Assembly: GCA_027019845.1 (NCBI GenBank)
Contig: JALUWE010000051.1
Coordinates: 1-18,700, forward strand
Reading direction: 5' to 3'
DNA: 18,700 nucleotides
From: Anaerolineales bacterium
GTDB taxonomy: Bacteria > Chloroflexota > Anaerolineae > Anaerolineales > JABWBV01
The first letter of the stretch is position 1. Every line of letters begins with the position of its first letter. Below are positions 7,185-14,750 of this stretch, piece by piece. Position numbers and translations under genes: made by a program. Below the pieces are notes generated by a model, which ran no database searches, was not told where the DNA came from, and saw only the letters and a list, made by a program, of their open reading frames with translations.

Positions 7185-7202
7185 GGACGCGCTTGTCTTT
7201 TT
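7169..7202 (+). terminator. Rho-independent terminator-like hairpin after tusA
   Basis: CAAGCGCGTC (7169-7178) and GACGCGCTTG (7186-7195) form a perfect 10-bp stem with a 7-base loop, followed by TCTTTTT. The tusA stop codon lies in the loop. The dsrE gene starts only 16 bases later, so this probably acts as a partial (attenuating) terminator inside the cluster. Confidence 0.8.
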
Positions 7203-7217
7203 AACTGGAGGTTTGCT

Positions 7218-7739
7218 ATGTCCAAGTCAGATCCGTCTGCCCCCAAGCGTCTTGCGATGATCTCGAGCAAAGGGACGCTGGATTGGGCTTACCCGCCTTT
7301 CATTCTCGCCACCGCTGCCGGTGCGATGGGGTGGGAAGTGCAGATATTTTTCACTTTCTATGGCCTGCCATTGCTTTGCCGGGATCTGAAAGCCGCGGTG
7401 TCTCCGTTGGGCAACCCGGCTATGCCGATGAAGATGCCCTTTGGCCCGGAGGGCTTTCAAAAGATCAACTGGCCTATTCCAACCGCGTTGATGGCCGCTC
7501 CCGGCTTCAATAGTGTCGCCACCGGTTTGATGAAAAAGACGTTTCAAAGCAAGGGGGTTGCCACCATTGAAGAACTGCGTGAAATGGCTGTCGACCTGGA
7601 CGTTGGGTTGATCGGCTGCCAGATGACCATGGACGTCTTCGGTTTCAAGAAGGAAGACTTTATCGAGGATGCCATGATTGGCGGCGCGGCCACTTTCCTG
7701 GAATTCGCAGCCGACGCGGATGTGTCGCTGTTCATTTAA
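7218..7739 (+). CDS. DsrE-family sulfur transferase (DsrE3A-like)
   Basis: Cytosolic DsrE/F/H-like protein of 173 residues. The conserved block IGCQMTMDVFGFKKEDF (residues 132-148) carries the likely sulfur-binding C134; C54 lies in the middle. No membrane span is seen, unlike DsrE2, so the soluble DsrE3A type found in sHdr loci is the best fit. The expected role is relaying sulfane sulfur to or from TusA. GGAGG precedes the ATG. The tusA terminator hairpin sits between it and tusA, and a 116-base spacer with three hairpins follows. The family call is firm; the subtype is from memory of the motif. Confidence 0.88.
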   Translation: MSKSDPSAPKRLAMISSKGTLDWAYPPFILATAAGAMGWEVQIFFTFYGLPLLCRDLKAAVSPLGNPAMPMKMPFGPEGFQKINWPIPTALMAAPGFNSVATGLMKKTFQSKGVATIEELREMAVDLDVGLIGCQMTMDVFGFKKEDFIEDAMIGGAATFLEFAADADVSLFI

Positions 7740-7754
7740 CCATCACCAGATTTC

Positions 7755-7830
7755 CCCGCTAAACCCAGCGGGAAGAGCGAGAGGCACGTAGTTGTGCCAT
7801 CTGTTTATGCACCCCAGGCTTGTTCCTGGG
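7755..7830 (+). other. Three consecutive intercistronic hairpins
   Basis: Between the two dsrE genes lie CCCGCT/AGCGGG (7755-7772), GGCAC/GTGCC (7783-7798) and CCCAGG/CCTGGG (7813-7830). Each is a perfect stem of 5-6 bp with a 6-base loop. No U-tract follows them, so they are more likely RNA processing or stability elements than terminators. The next gene's AGGAG is at 7843-7847. Confidence 0.6.
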
Positions 7831-7855
7831 AATCCACCACACAGGAGTTGTTTTT

Positions 7856-8254
7856 ATGTGGGAAGAACTCGACGACGAAGATATCAACCAGGTGCTATAC
7901 GTACAGACGCACGGCCGCGAGTCGCCGGAGCGCAGTGCGACCCCGTTTTTTCTAGCCACCGCGGCTGCGGCCATGGACAACGAGGTCGCCATCTATTTCA
8001 CCATGAACGGTCCCCAACTGCTGGCCAAAGGCGCGCCCGAAGAGATCATCGTACCCAAAGCGGGCGGCGGCGGCAAAGAATTGCGCTTTTTCATCGACCA
8101 GGCTTTGAGCATCGGCGTGCGCCTGCTGGTCTGCCAACCCTCCCTCGACCTGCACGGCTTCACCATGGAAGACATGATCGAGGGCGTCGAAATGATCGGC
8201 GGCGCGGCCTTCAACGCCATGGCCATCGAAGCCGACGCGGTGATCTCATTTTAG
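7856..8254 (+). CDS. DsrE-family sulfur-relay protein (second copy, DsrE3-like)
   Basis: DsrE/F-like fold of 132 residues, shorter than its neighbour. The candidate sulfur-carrying cysteine is C93 in LLVCQPSLDLHGF, aligned with the CQMTMDVFGF block of the preceding gene. The two share the sequence FxLATAAxAM near the N-terminus and IGGAA near the C-terminus, so they are paralogues. The start is ATG 7856 because AGGAG lies nine bases upstream; a further in-frame ATG at 7820 lies within a hairpin and has no ribosome site. The partner is presumably the upstream DsrE or TusA. It is followed after ten bases by hdrC. Confidence 0.88.
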   Translation: MWEELDDEDINQVLYVQTHGRESPERSATPFFLATAAAAMDNEVAIYFTMNGPQLLAKGAPEEIIVPKAGGGGKELRFFIDQALSIGVRLLVCQPSLDLHGFTMEDMIEGVEMIGGAAFNAMAIEADAVISF

Positions 8255-8264
8255 GAGTGTGAAT

Positions 8265-8960
8265 ATGGGTTTGTTTGCTGACAAATACCCGGAAGTACCC
8301 TACGAAGAAAAACTTCGCCTGTGGGAGGAGGTCAAGGCCGACGAACGCTTCCCGGACTACCTGTATGGTTGCTACGAATGCGGCATTTGCGTGGCTGCCT
8401 GCCCCTCGGCGCGCTTTTACGATTTCTCCCCCCGCAAGATCGCCCAGGCCGCGGCCCGTGAAGACGTCGAACTGATCTTCGAGCAGATGAACGACGATGT
8501 GTGGAACTGCTCGCAGTGCTTCTCGTGCAACCGCTGCCCGCGGCAGAACTCGCCCGGCGGCCTGATCACCATCCTGCGCGAGGTGGCGGTCAACAATGGC
8601 CTCAAATCCGCGCAGCAAGCCCTGGAAGGCTACAGCCGCATCGTCTACAAGATCATGGGCACCGGCACCCAGGTCTCGCCCGACATGCTGCAACCCGACG
8701 CCTTCCCCGACTGGGGGCCGCAGGTCAAACAAGTCTCCGACGAACTGGATTTGTGGCGCCGCGCCCTGCCCCCCGAAACCCTGCACACCACCAAAACCGG
8801 CTGGCAGGTGGACGACAAAACCCTGATCGAACTGTATCTCATCTGGTACAACACCGGCGTGATGGACATGATCGCCAACGTCGATGAAGGCCTCAACCTG
8901 ATCCTGAGTGATGTGATGGAAGAGATGCTCGAAGACGCCGGCTACGAGATCGATTTTTAG
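8265..8960 (+). CDS. shdrC1: sHdr subunit C1 (HdrC-like iron-sulfur protein)
   Basis: Ferredoxin-type electron-transfer subunit of the heterodisulfide-reductase-like complex, 231 residues. The first [4Fe-4S] motif is canonical: C36-x2-C39-x2-C42-x3-C46-P (CYECGICVAACP). The second is compressed: C82-x2-C85-x2-C88-x2-C91-P (CSQCFSCNRCP), one residue short of the usual spacing; I checked the codons. The C-terminal ~100 residues, with GTGTQVSPDMLQPDAFP, are an extension typical of sHdr rather than methanogen HdrC. The start is ATG 8265, seven bases after AGGAG; the in-frame GTG at 8259 is too close to it. Gene order C-B-A-hyp matches sHdr loci and supports the call. Confidence 0.9.
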   Translation: MGLFADKYPEVPYEEKLRLWEEVKADERFPDYLYGCYECGICVAACPSARFYDFSPRKIAQAAAREDVELIFEQMNDDVWNCSQCFSCNRCPRQNSPGGLITILREVAVNNGLKSAQQALEGYSRIVYKIMGTGTQVSPDMLQPDAFPDWGPQVKQVSDELDLWRRALPPETLHTTKTGWQVDDKTLIELYLIWYNTGVMDMIANVDEGLNLILSDVMEEMLEDAGYEIDF

Positions 8961-8969
8961 GAGAGAGCA

Positions 8970-10154
8970 ATGGCTGTACTGACCCAAGAAATTACCACCA
9001 AACGAACCTTCGACCGCAGCACCTATGAGCCTGGCGAGGACTTTCACGAAATCCTCGACGATCTGGAACGCCGCGGCGAACTGATCATCCAACGCGTCCC
9101 CGAACCCTACATCGAGGTGATGACCAAATACGGGCGCACCAAGAAAATTCCCCTGCAAAACACCTGGCACCACAAATCCTGCGGCCAGTGCGGGCACATC
9201 CCCGGCTACTCCACCGCCATCTTCTGGATCGGGCGCAAACTCGGCCTGAACTACATCGACCCCACCGACCAGACCTCCTGCACCGCCTGGAACTACTACG
9301 CCTCCGCCACCTCCAACGCGGCTGCCCAGGCCGCAGTGGCCCACCGCAACTTCGCCGCAGCCTACGAGACCGGCTACTACCCCATCATCCACTGTGGCAC
9401 CTCCTACGGCCACTACAAAGAGACCCGCGAAGAGATCATGCACCACGAACACCTGCGCCACCAGGTGCGTGACGTGCTCGCCAAACTGGGCAAGCCGCTG
9501 GTCATGCCCGAAGAAATCGTGCACTACTCCGAATGGATTTACGCCATGAAAGAGATGATCGCGGAAAAGCAGGTGCGCGACTTCTCGGACATCCGCGTCA
9601 CCGTACACCCGGCCTGCCACTACTACAAACTGGTCGAGGAAGACGCCATCTACGACGAAGACATCTACGGCGGCCAGCGCACCGCCATCGTCACCGGCCT
9701 GATCAGCGCGCTGGGCGCGCAGCCCATCGACTACTCCACCTGGTACGACTGCTGCGGCTTCGGCTTCCGCCACATCCTGGTCTCGCGCGACTTCACCCGC
9801 TCGTTCGCTACCCAGCGCAAAATCGAGATCATGAAAGAAGAAGCCGATCCCGACGTGGTCATCTCCCACGACACCGGCTGCGTCACCACCCTGGACAAAA
9901 GCCAGTTCGCCACCGGCGTGGCACACGGCGCCAACGTCGGCATCCCGGTCATGTCCGACGCCCAATTCGCAGCCCTGGCCATGGGCGCGCACCCCTACAA
10001 AGTCTGCCAACTGCACTGGCACTCCACCGACTACCGCCCCCTGCTCGAAAAAATGGGCATCGACCACGAGAAAGCCTGGGCTGAATTCGAAGAAGACCTC
10101 GAACGCCTCAAATCCGGCGAGATCGAATACCTGACGTGGGAGGATGTAGGGTAA
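8970..10154 (+). CDS. shdrB1: sHdr subunit B1 (HdrB-like CCG-domain protein)
   Basis: Presumed catalytic, cluster-binding subunit of the Hdr-like complex, 394 residues. It contains two cysteine-rich (CCG) domains. The second shows C216 (HPACHYY), C261-C262 (YDCCGFGF) and C304 (DTGCVTT), where the last cysteine of the usual CxxC is threonine. The first shows C71, C74, C104 and C142 (SCGQC, SCTAWNYY, IIHCGTSYG), with a single cysteine where CC is usual. These departures from methanogen HdrB are what I expect for the sulfur-oxidising type, though I cannot align them here. The N-terminal ~65 residues precede the first CCG domain. It starts ten bases after the hdrC stop, with GGAGAGAG upstream. 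Electrons and sulfur substrate probably pass between this subunit and HdrA. Confidence 0.9.
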   Translation: MAVLTQEITTKRTFDRSTYEPGEDFHEILDDLERRGELIIQRVPEPYIEVMTKYGRTKKIPLQNTWHHKSCGQCGHIPGYSTAIFWIGRKLGLNYIDPTDQTSCTAWNYYASATSNAAAQAAVAHRNFAAAYETGYYPIIHCGTSYGHYKETREEIMHHEHLRHQVRDVLAKLGKPLVMPEEIVHYSEWIYAMKEMIAEKQVRDFSDIRVTVHPACHYYKLVEEDAIYDEDIYGGQRTAIVTGLISALGAQPIDYSTWYDCCGFGFRHILVSRDFTRSFATQRKIEIMKEEADPDVVISHDTGCVTTLDKSQFATGVAHGANVGIPVMSDAQFAALAMGAHPYKVCQLHWHSTDYRPLLEKMGIDHEKAWAEFEEDLERLKSGEIEYLTWEDVG

Positions 10155-10189
10155 GTAGGGACGGGTGACCGGGGACCGAAGACGGAAGC

Positions 10190-10233
10190 CTGCCCCCCTG
10201 ACACCTGCCCCCTGACACCTACCCCCCTGACAC
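10190..10233. repeat. Three tandem ~15-bp repeats before hdrA
   Basis: CTGCCCCCCTGACAC (10190-10204), a 14-base copy missing one C (10205-10218) and CTACCCCCCTGACAC (10219-10233) fill the 105-base gap between hdrB and hdrA. The hdrA ribosome site (CGGAGAG) follows. It belongs to the general habit of short tandem repeats in spacers of this window. Confidence 0.85.
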
Positions 10234-10259
10234 CGATACCTAACTACGGAGAGAAACAT

Positions 10260-11324
10260 ATGCCATCAGACAACGTACTCATCATTGGCGGCGGCCCGGC
10301 AGGGCTGGAAGCCGCTCGCCTGCTGGCCGGCATCGGCACGCGCGTCACCCTGGTCGAAAAACGCGACTTTTTGGGCGGCACGCCCATCGCCGAACGTTAC
10401 GCGGCCCTCACCCACGGCTTCCACGACGCCGAGGAGATGATGAACAAGATGATCCAGGACGTCACCAACAGCCCCCTGGTGGATGTGCGCCTCGGATCGA
10501 CCGTCACCGCCGCGGAGGGTGAGGCCGGGAACTTCAAAGTCACGGTGGTCAAATCCGGCAACGGCAAAGGAGAAGACATCGTCGAAGCCGGCGCGGTCAT
10601 CATCGCCACCGGATTCCAGCACTTCGACCCCGGCCGCGAGACCCAGATGTACGGCTACTACGAATACGACGACGTGATCACCCTGGCCGACGCAGAAGGG
10701 ATGCTCAAAGACGGCCACTTCAACAAACCCTCCAACGGCCAGGTGCCCGAACGGGTGTGCTTCATCCAGTGCGTCGGCTCGCGCGACCGGCAGATCGGCA
10801 ACGAATTTTGCTCCAAAGTGTGCTGCGGCATTTCCTCCAAGCAGGCCATCGAAGTGCGCCAGGTCTCTCCTTCCACCAAAGTCTTCATCTTCTACATCGA
10901 CATGCGCATGTACGGCTACTGGGAGAACGAAATCTACTGGCCCGCCCAGGAAAAGTACCACGTGCAGTACATCAAAGGCATCGTCACCGAGATCATCAAA
11001 AAAGGCGACCGCCTGCTGATCCGCGGGGAAGACACCACCATGGGCCGCCCGATGGAAGTGCCGATGGACATCGTGGTGCTGGCCGTGGGCATGGAAGCCA
11101 GCATGGGCACCCGCCAGATGGCGCAAATTTTTGGCGTCAAACAAAACAAATACAAGTTTATCGACGTGCCCCACGACGCTCTCAACCCGGTTGGCACCTC
11201 TGTGCCGGGTGTGTTCGTGGCGGGTGCGGCTGCCGGCCCCAAAGACCTGGACGATTCGATCAGCATGGCCGGGACCGCTGCCATCCAGGCTGCCGGCCTG
11301 GTGCGCAAACTCGCAGCCGTGTAG
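10260..11324 (+). CDS. shdrA: sHdr subunit A (short HdrA-like flavoprotein)
   Basis: FAD-containing subunit of the Hdr-like complex. The dinucleotide-binding motif GGGPAG is at residues 10-15, and a second FAD-contact block near the C-terminus (GVFVAGAAAGPKDL) is typical of HdrA. The iron-sulfur ligands are C167, C171, C184 and C188/C189 (CFIQCVGSRD...FCSKVCCG). At 354 residues it is the short form of sulfur oxidisers, lacking the extra ferredoxin and thioredoxin-reductase-like parts of methanogen HdrA. It is therefore less likely to bifurcate electrons by itself. It lies between hdrB and the sHdr hypothetical gene, the diagnostic order. Start ATG 10260 follows CGGAGAG after a small repeat tract. 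Confidence 0.92.
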   Translation: MPSDNVLIIGGGPAGLEAARLLAGIGTRVTLVEKRDFLGGTPIAERYAALTHGFHDAEEMMNKMIQDVTNSPLVDVRLGSTVTAAEGEAGNFKVTVVKSGNGKGEDIVEAGAVIIATGFQHFDPGRETQMYGYYEYDDVITLADAEGMLKDGHFNKPSNGQVPERVCFIQCVGSRDRQIGNEFCSKVCCGISSKQAIEVRQVSPSTKVFIFYIDMRMYGYWENEIYWPAQEKYHVQYIKGIVTEIIKKGDRLLIRGEDTTMGRPMEVPMDIVVLAVGMEASMGTRQMAQIFGVKQNKYKFIDVPHDALNPVGTSVPGVFVAGAAAGPKDLDDSISMAGTAAIQAAGLVRKLAAV

Positions 11325-11381
11325 AGCCTGGAGCGTAGAGCCTCGTTGTTGGATGTCGCCACCTGCCGACCTGCGATCACC

Positions 11382-12215
11382 ATGGACATCACCTCCCTGA
11401 CCACCAGCGGCCAACCGGTTGATCTGGACGCGGCCCGCGAATTCATGCAGGCCACCCTCGAAAAGATCACCCGCACCGAACTGCATGACATCGAAGCCGA
11501 GTTGCAGGAAAAAGGCCGCCGGATGCAGGCCATGCTGGCCCCGGACTCGCTGGCCGCCCTCGACGAAGCCCGGATGCTCGCCTTGTTGCGCGCCGTCTTC
11601 GCCACCCGCCGCCGCGCCCGCGCCATCCTGGCGGCCATCGGTCTGGAGGAGATGAAAGCCGCTATCCACGACCTGCTCTACCAGCCCGAACCCGTGGAAG
11701 TCCGCTTCCAGCGTTTCGTGGACCGCATGACCGGCTACTTCGACGACATCCGCGTGCTGCGCCCGCGCAAATCCTCCGACAGCCGCGCCAAGCAAAGCGC
11801 AGAAGATGCCGCCCTTCAGGAAAACATCTTCTGCGATCTGGCCAGCGAACTGCTGCACTTCACCAACCCCGAAGAACACTGGCTCTGGACGCGCTGGATT
11901 TGGGACCCCAGCGCGGGCACCGGCGCCATGCCCCTGGTCACCATGGACGAAGTCGATTTGTTCGGCACGACCGTCGGCGAAACCTACCTCAAACTGGGCA
12001 TCGCCACCCAGTTCATCCGCATGACCGCGGAAGCCGCCGACCTCTCGGGCATTGGCAGCAGTCCCTACGGGATCGATGTCTTTCTATCCTGCGTTTACGT
12101 GGTCTACATGTACACCACCCTGCGCCTGCGCATGACCCAGGAATTCAACAAAATCGTGCCCCAAATGCCGGAACTCACCCGCCGCATTTTGGGCGTCTGG
12201 AAGCTGGAAATTTAG
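11382..12215 (+). CDS. sHdr-associated hypothetical protein (between hdrA and hdrC2B2)
   Basis: No enzyme motif is recognised. The 277-residue protein is mostly helical, rich in Arg/Glu in its first half, with a conserved-looking core DLASELLHFTNPEEHWLWTR and then WIWDPSAGTGA (up to ~182). Its C-terminus carries YGIDVFLSCVYVVYMYTT, hydrophobic but short. Canonical sHdr clusters always carry one unknown gene at this very position (hdrA - hyp - hdrC2 - hdrB2), so I take it as that component, perhaps a scaffold or sulfur-binding subunit. The start is uncertain: ATG 11382 is chosen, with no clear ribosome site; an in-frame TTG at 11346 would add 12 residues with a poorly spaced GGAG upstream. A near-repeat GAGCCTGGAGCGTAGAGCC fills the short spacer before it. 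Confidence 0.8.
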   Translation: MDITSLTTSGQPVDLDAAREFMQATLEKITRTELHDIEAELQEKGRRMQAMLAPDSLAALDEARMLALLRAVFATRRRARAILAAIGLEEMKAAIHDLLYQPEPVEVRFQRFVDRMTGYFDDIRVLRPRKSSDSRAKQSAEDAALQENIFCDLASELLHFTNPEEHWLWTRWIWDPSAGTGAMPLVTMDEVDLFGTTVGETYLKLGIATQFIRMTAEAADLSGIGSSPYGIDVFLSCVYVVYMYTTLRLRMTQEFNKIVPQMPELTRRILGVWKLEI

Positions 12216-12292
12216 AAACGCCGAGGGCACGAAGATGTACGCCTCACGCCCGGCGCCCCTCCGCGTAACCCCCCAACTCTGAAGGAGAAGCT

Positions 12293-13585
12293 ATGCCTCT
12301 ACCCGTCGAACAACAAAAAGTGATCCAGGAAGCGGTCAAAGAACACGAACACCTGGTCGTGGACGGCATGGACATCTCCGGTCACTGGAACCGGATGTTC
12401 GGCCAGCGTGTGATCTTCGACTACGACTACGCAAACCTGGAAAAAGTGACCAGCCTGCCCGGCGGTGAATCGTTGGGCTGGTGCTACGGCTGCGCCAAAT
12501 GCACCGCGGTCTGCCCCATCGACATCGTGGGCGATTACTCCCCGCGCAAAATTCACCGCAAAACCCAGATGGGCATCGACCTGTTCACCTCCGACGACCT
12601 GTGGCTGTGTACCACCTGCATGAACTGCCTGCGCGTCTGCCCCAAAGAAGTCAACATGATCCAGATCATGCCCGCGGTGCGCGAGCAGGCCGTGTTGGCA
12701 GGCAACGTGCCCGAAGAGCTGCAAAAAGCCTTCGAAGACACCGCCAAATACGGCAACCCGCTCGGCCAATCGCAGCGCAAACGCGCCGCCTGGACCAAGA
12801 CCGCCGGAGTGCCGGTGCCGATCATCAAAGACCTGGGCCGCCCGGTGGACGTGCTCTGGTACGTCGGCTCCTACCCCTCCTATCACCCGCGCGGCCAGGA
12901 CGCGGCCCGTGCCGCCGCCCGCATCTTCAACGCTCTGGGCATCGACTTCGCCATCCTGGGCCGGGAAGAAAAAGACGATGCCGACTCCCAACGCCTGGCA
13001 GGTGAGATCGGCCTGTTCGAGATGATGGCCGAACACAACATCTCCGTGTTCGAGAAATACGAGTGGAACGTCATGGTGGTCACCGGGCCCCACGAGTACA
13101 ACGCCTTCAAGAACGAATACCCCAAGATGGGCTTCGAGCGCCCCATCCTGCACTACACCCAGTTCCTGGTGCAGCACCTCGACAAACTCAAACCGCTGCT
13201 CAAACACGAGATCAACCGCACCGTCACCTTCCACGACCCCTGCTATTTGGGCCGTCACAACGGCGAATACGACGCGCCGCGCGAATTGCTGCGTGCCATC
13301 CCGGGCCTCAAACTGGTCGAAATGGGGCGCTGCCGCGAGAACGGTTACTGCTGTGGCGGCGGCGGCGGTGGTATGTGGCTCGACTCCTTCACCCAAAACC
13401 ACACCACCATGCGCCTCTCCGAACGCCGCGTGCTGGAGGCCGTCGAATACGGCGCGGAAGTGCTCTCCGTCTGCTGCCCCTTCGAGGTCTCCCGCTTTGA
13501 AGACGGCGCAAAATCCACCGGCAACGACCAACTGGACGTGTTGGACATCCTCGAATTGCTGGACCAATCCATGAATGGCGGATAG
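12293..13585 (+). CDS. HdrD-like fusion of sHdr C2 and B2 (FeS/CCG protein)
   Basis: A 430-residue fusion of an HdrC part (two canonical [4Fe-4S] motifs: C64/C67/C70/C74-P and C106/C109/C112/C116-P) with an HdrB part. In type I sHdr loci these are two genes, hdrC2 and hdrB2; from memory the fused form goes with ETF-containing sHdr loci. The second CCG domain keeps C317 (HDPCYLG), C353-C354 (GYCCGGGGGG) and C394-C395 (SVCCPFE). The first CCG domain (~187-275) retains the fold sequence, e.g. GPHEYNAFKNEYP, but has no cysteine at all between C116 and C317. It therefore cannot bind that cluster. AAGGAG lies six bases before ATG. Probably links the Hdr core to ETF. Confidence 0.9.
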   Translation: MPLPVEQQKVIQEAVKEHEHLVVDGMDISGHWNRMFGQRVIFDYDYANLEKVTSLPGGESLGWCYGCAKCTAVCPIDIVGDYSPRKIHRKTQMGIDLFTSDDLWLCTTCMNCLRVCPKEVNMIQIMPAVREQAVLAGNVPEELQKAFEDTAKYGNPLGQSQRKRAAWTKTAGVPVPIIKDLGRPVDVLWYVGSYPSYHPRGQDAARAAARIFNALGIDFAILGREEKDDADSQRLAGEIGLFEMMAEHNISVFEKYEWNVMVVTGPHEYNAFKNEYPKMGFERPILHYTQFLVQHLDKLKPLLKHEINRTVTFHDPCYLGRHNGEYDAPRELLRAIPGLKLVEMGRCRENGYCCGGGGGGMWLDSFTQNHTTMRLSERRVLEAVEYGAEVLSVCCPFEVSRFEDGAKSTGNDQLDVLDILELLDQSMNGG

Positions 13586-13661
13586 CCGCTGGAAAAAATT
13601 GACAGTTATCCTGAACCAACCCAACACAACTTAAACTCAAAACTCGAACGGAGCCGCATGT

Positions 13662-14474
13662 ATGAACATCATCGTCGCAATCAAACACATCCCCAGCCTG
13701 GCCGATGAATTGGAACTCAACGCCGAAGGCACCAACCTGGATTTCGACGAAGTAGATTTCACCCTCAACGAATTCGACGAACACGCCATCGAGCAAGCCG
13801 TGCTGATCAAAGAGGCCAGCGGCGGCAGCGTCACCGTGATCGGCGTGGACGTGATCGAAGAATTGGACGGCGTGCTGCACACCGCACTGGCCAAGGGCGC
13901 GGACAAAGCCGCCAAGATCGTCGGCGATTTCGAGCCGGGCATCGACTCCCACACCCAGGCGCGCTGGCTGGCCGATGCCATCCAGGGCATGTCCCCCGAC
14001 CTGGTGCTCACCGGCGTACAGGCTGCCGACGACCTGGACGGGCAGATCGGCCCCATGCTGGCCGCCTACCTGGACATGCCCTACGTCGGTGTGGTGATGG
14101 GCGTGGAAGCCGCGGATGGAAAGGCCACCGTGTACAAAGAATACTCCGGCGGTGTGATGGCAAAATTCGAAGTAGACCTGCCCGCGGTGATCGGCGTGCA
14201 GGCCGCCACCTCCCCCCCGCGCTACGCACCGATCAGCAAAATCCGCCAGGTGGCCAAAACCGCGGAGATCGAAGAGATCGAAGTGGATGAAGAAGGCGAC
14301 GGCGCCGGCCTCACCCTGCGCAAGATGGCGCCCCCCGTTTCCGCCGGGCACGCCGAAATGCTCGACGGCGATGCCGAAGAAGTGGCCGAAAAGATCATCG
14401 AAATCATAAAGAGCGCGGGCTGTTGTAGTGGGAGGGTAGACAGGGTAGACAGGGTAGACAGGGTAGACAGGTAA
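13662..14474 (+). CDS. etfB: Electron transfer flavoprotein beta subunit
   Basis: Small ETF subunit that binds AMP or a second flavin and pairs with EtfA. N-terminus MNIIVAIKHIP, DFTLNEFDEHAIEQA (32-46) and the nucleotide-binding stretch GVQAADDLDGQIGPMLA (118-134) are family hallmarks. The genuine protein probably ends near residue 255. The last 13 residues (RVD repeated four times, then R) are translated from a 9-base microsatellite that has run into the gene's 3' end and supplies the stop codon. It is encoded directly after the HdrD-like gene, with GGAG at 13650-13653 and AACTCGAAC just ahead. Expected role: accept electrons from the Hdr-like complex and pass them to the membrane oxidoreductase. 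Whether this ETF bifurcates cannot be judged by eye. Confidence 0.93.
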   Translation: MNIIVAIKHIPSLADELELNAEGTNLDFDEVDFTLNEFDEHAIEQAVLIKEASGGSVTVIGVDVIEELDGVLHTALAKGADKAAKIVGDFEPGIDSHTQARWLADAIQGMSPDLVLTGVQAADDLDGQIGPMLAAYLDMPYVGVVMGVEAADGKATVYKEYSGGVMAKFEVDLPAVIGVQAATSPPRYAPISKIRQVAKTAEIEEIEVDEEGDGAGLTLRKMAPPVSAGHAEMLDGDAEEVAEKIIEIIKSAGCCSGRVDRVDRVDRVDR

Positions 14475-14539
14475 ACAGGTAAACAGTCAGACAAGTCAGA
14501 CAAGTCAGACAAGTCAGACAAGTTAGACAGGTAGACAGG
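14434..14539. repeat. 9-bp microsatellite (GGGTAGACA / GTCAGACAA), partly coding
   Basis: Four GGGTAGACA units, two 8-base GGTAAACA units, four GTCAGACAA units and two degenerate units. The first four lie inside the etfB reading frame and encode the RVD repeats; the first GGTAAACA brings the stop codon. The unit is related to the GACAAGTCA array at the right end of the window. Confidence 0.93.
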
Positions 14540-14573
14540 TTGCTCGAAAGCCGCACCTGACCCCTCGTAAGGC

Positions 14574-14698
14574 GTAATTACCCAATTACCCAATTACCCA
14601 ATTACCCAATATCATCCTTCGACTTCAGGCTCACTCCGTTCGCCTTCCGCTCAGGATGCAATTAACCAATTACCAATTACCAATATCCAATTACCCAA
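14574..14698. repeat. CAATTACC microsatellite with embedded palindromic fragment, leader of etfA
   Basis: Copies of CAATTACC (14574-14610 and degenerate ones at 14661-14698) flank a segment bounded by CATCCT (14613-14618) and AGGATG (14653-14658), which resembles a REP-like palindrome. After it come a C-rich tract and AACTCGAAC (14721-14729), the same arrangement as the aceA leader at 156-253. Together with the etfB tail repeat this fills the 276-base gap before etfA. Confidence 0.8.
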
Positions 14699-14750
14699 CT
14701 CCCCCCAACCCCAACCTCACAACTCGAACTCCCAACCCTGAAGGAGCACC

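Noticed and set aside
7820..7855. Earlier start of the second dsrE gene at 7820
   Set aside because: This ATG lies inside a hairpin without a ribosome site, and it would place the good AGGAG (7843-7847) inside the gene.
8211..10259. 682-residue open frame on the minus strand
   Set aside because: Antisense to hdrC and hdrB, whose products are clear. It is a high-GC shadow frame with Val/Gly/His-rich sequence and no domain. The same applies to the long minus-strand frames at 10266-11879, 12299-13627, 13389-14351 and 15749-17344.
13599..13627. Promoter before etfB starting at TTGACA (13599-13604)
   Set aside because: No acceptable -10 box occurs 16-18 bases downstream; the nearest AT-rich hexamer is too far away.
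14456..14474. RVD repeats in the EtfB tail as a TALE-like DNA-binding feature
   Set aside because: They are Arg-Val-Asp from a 9-base microsatellite, not 33-35-residue TALE repeats.
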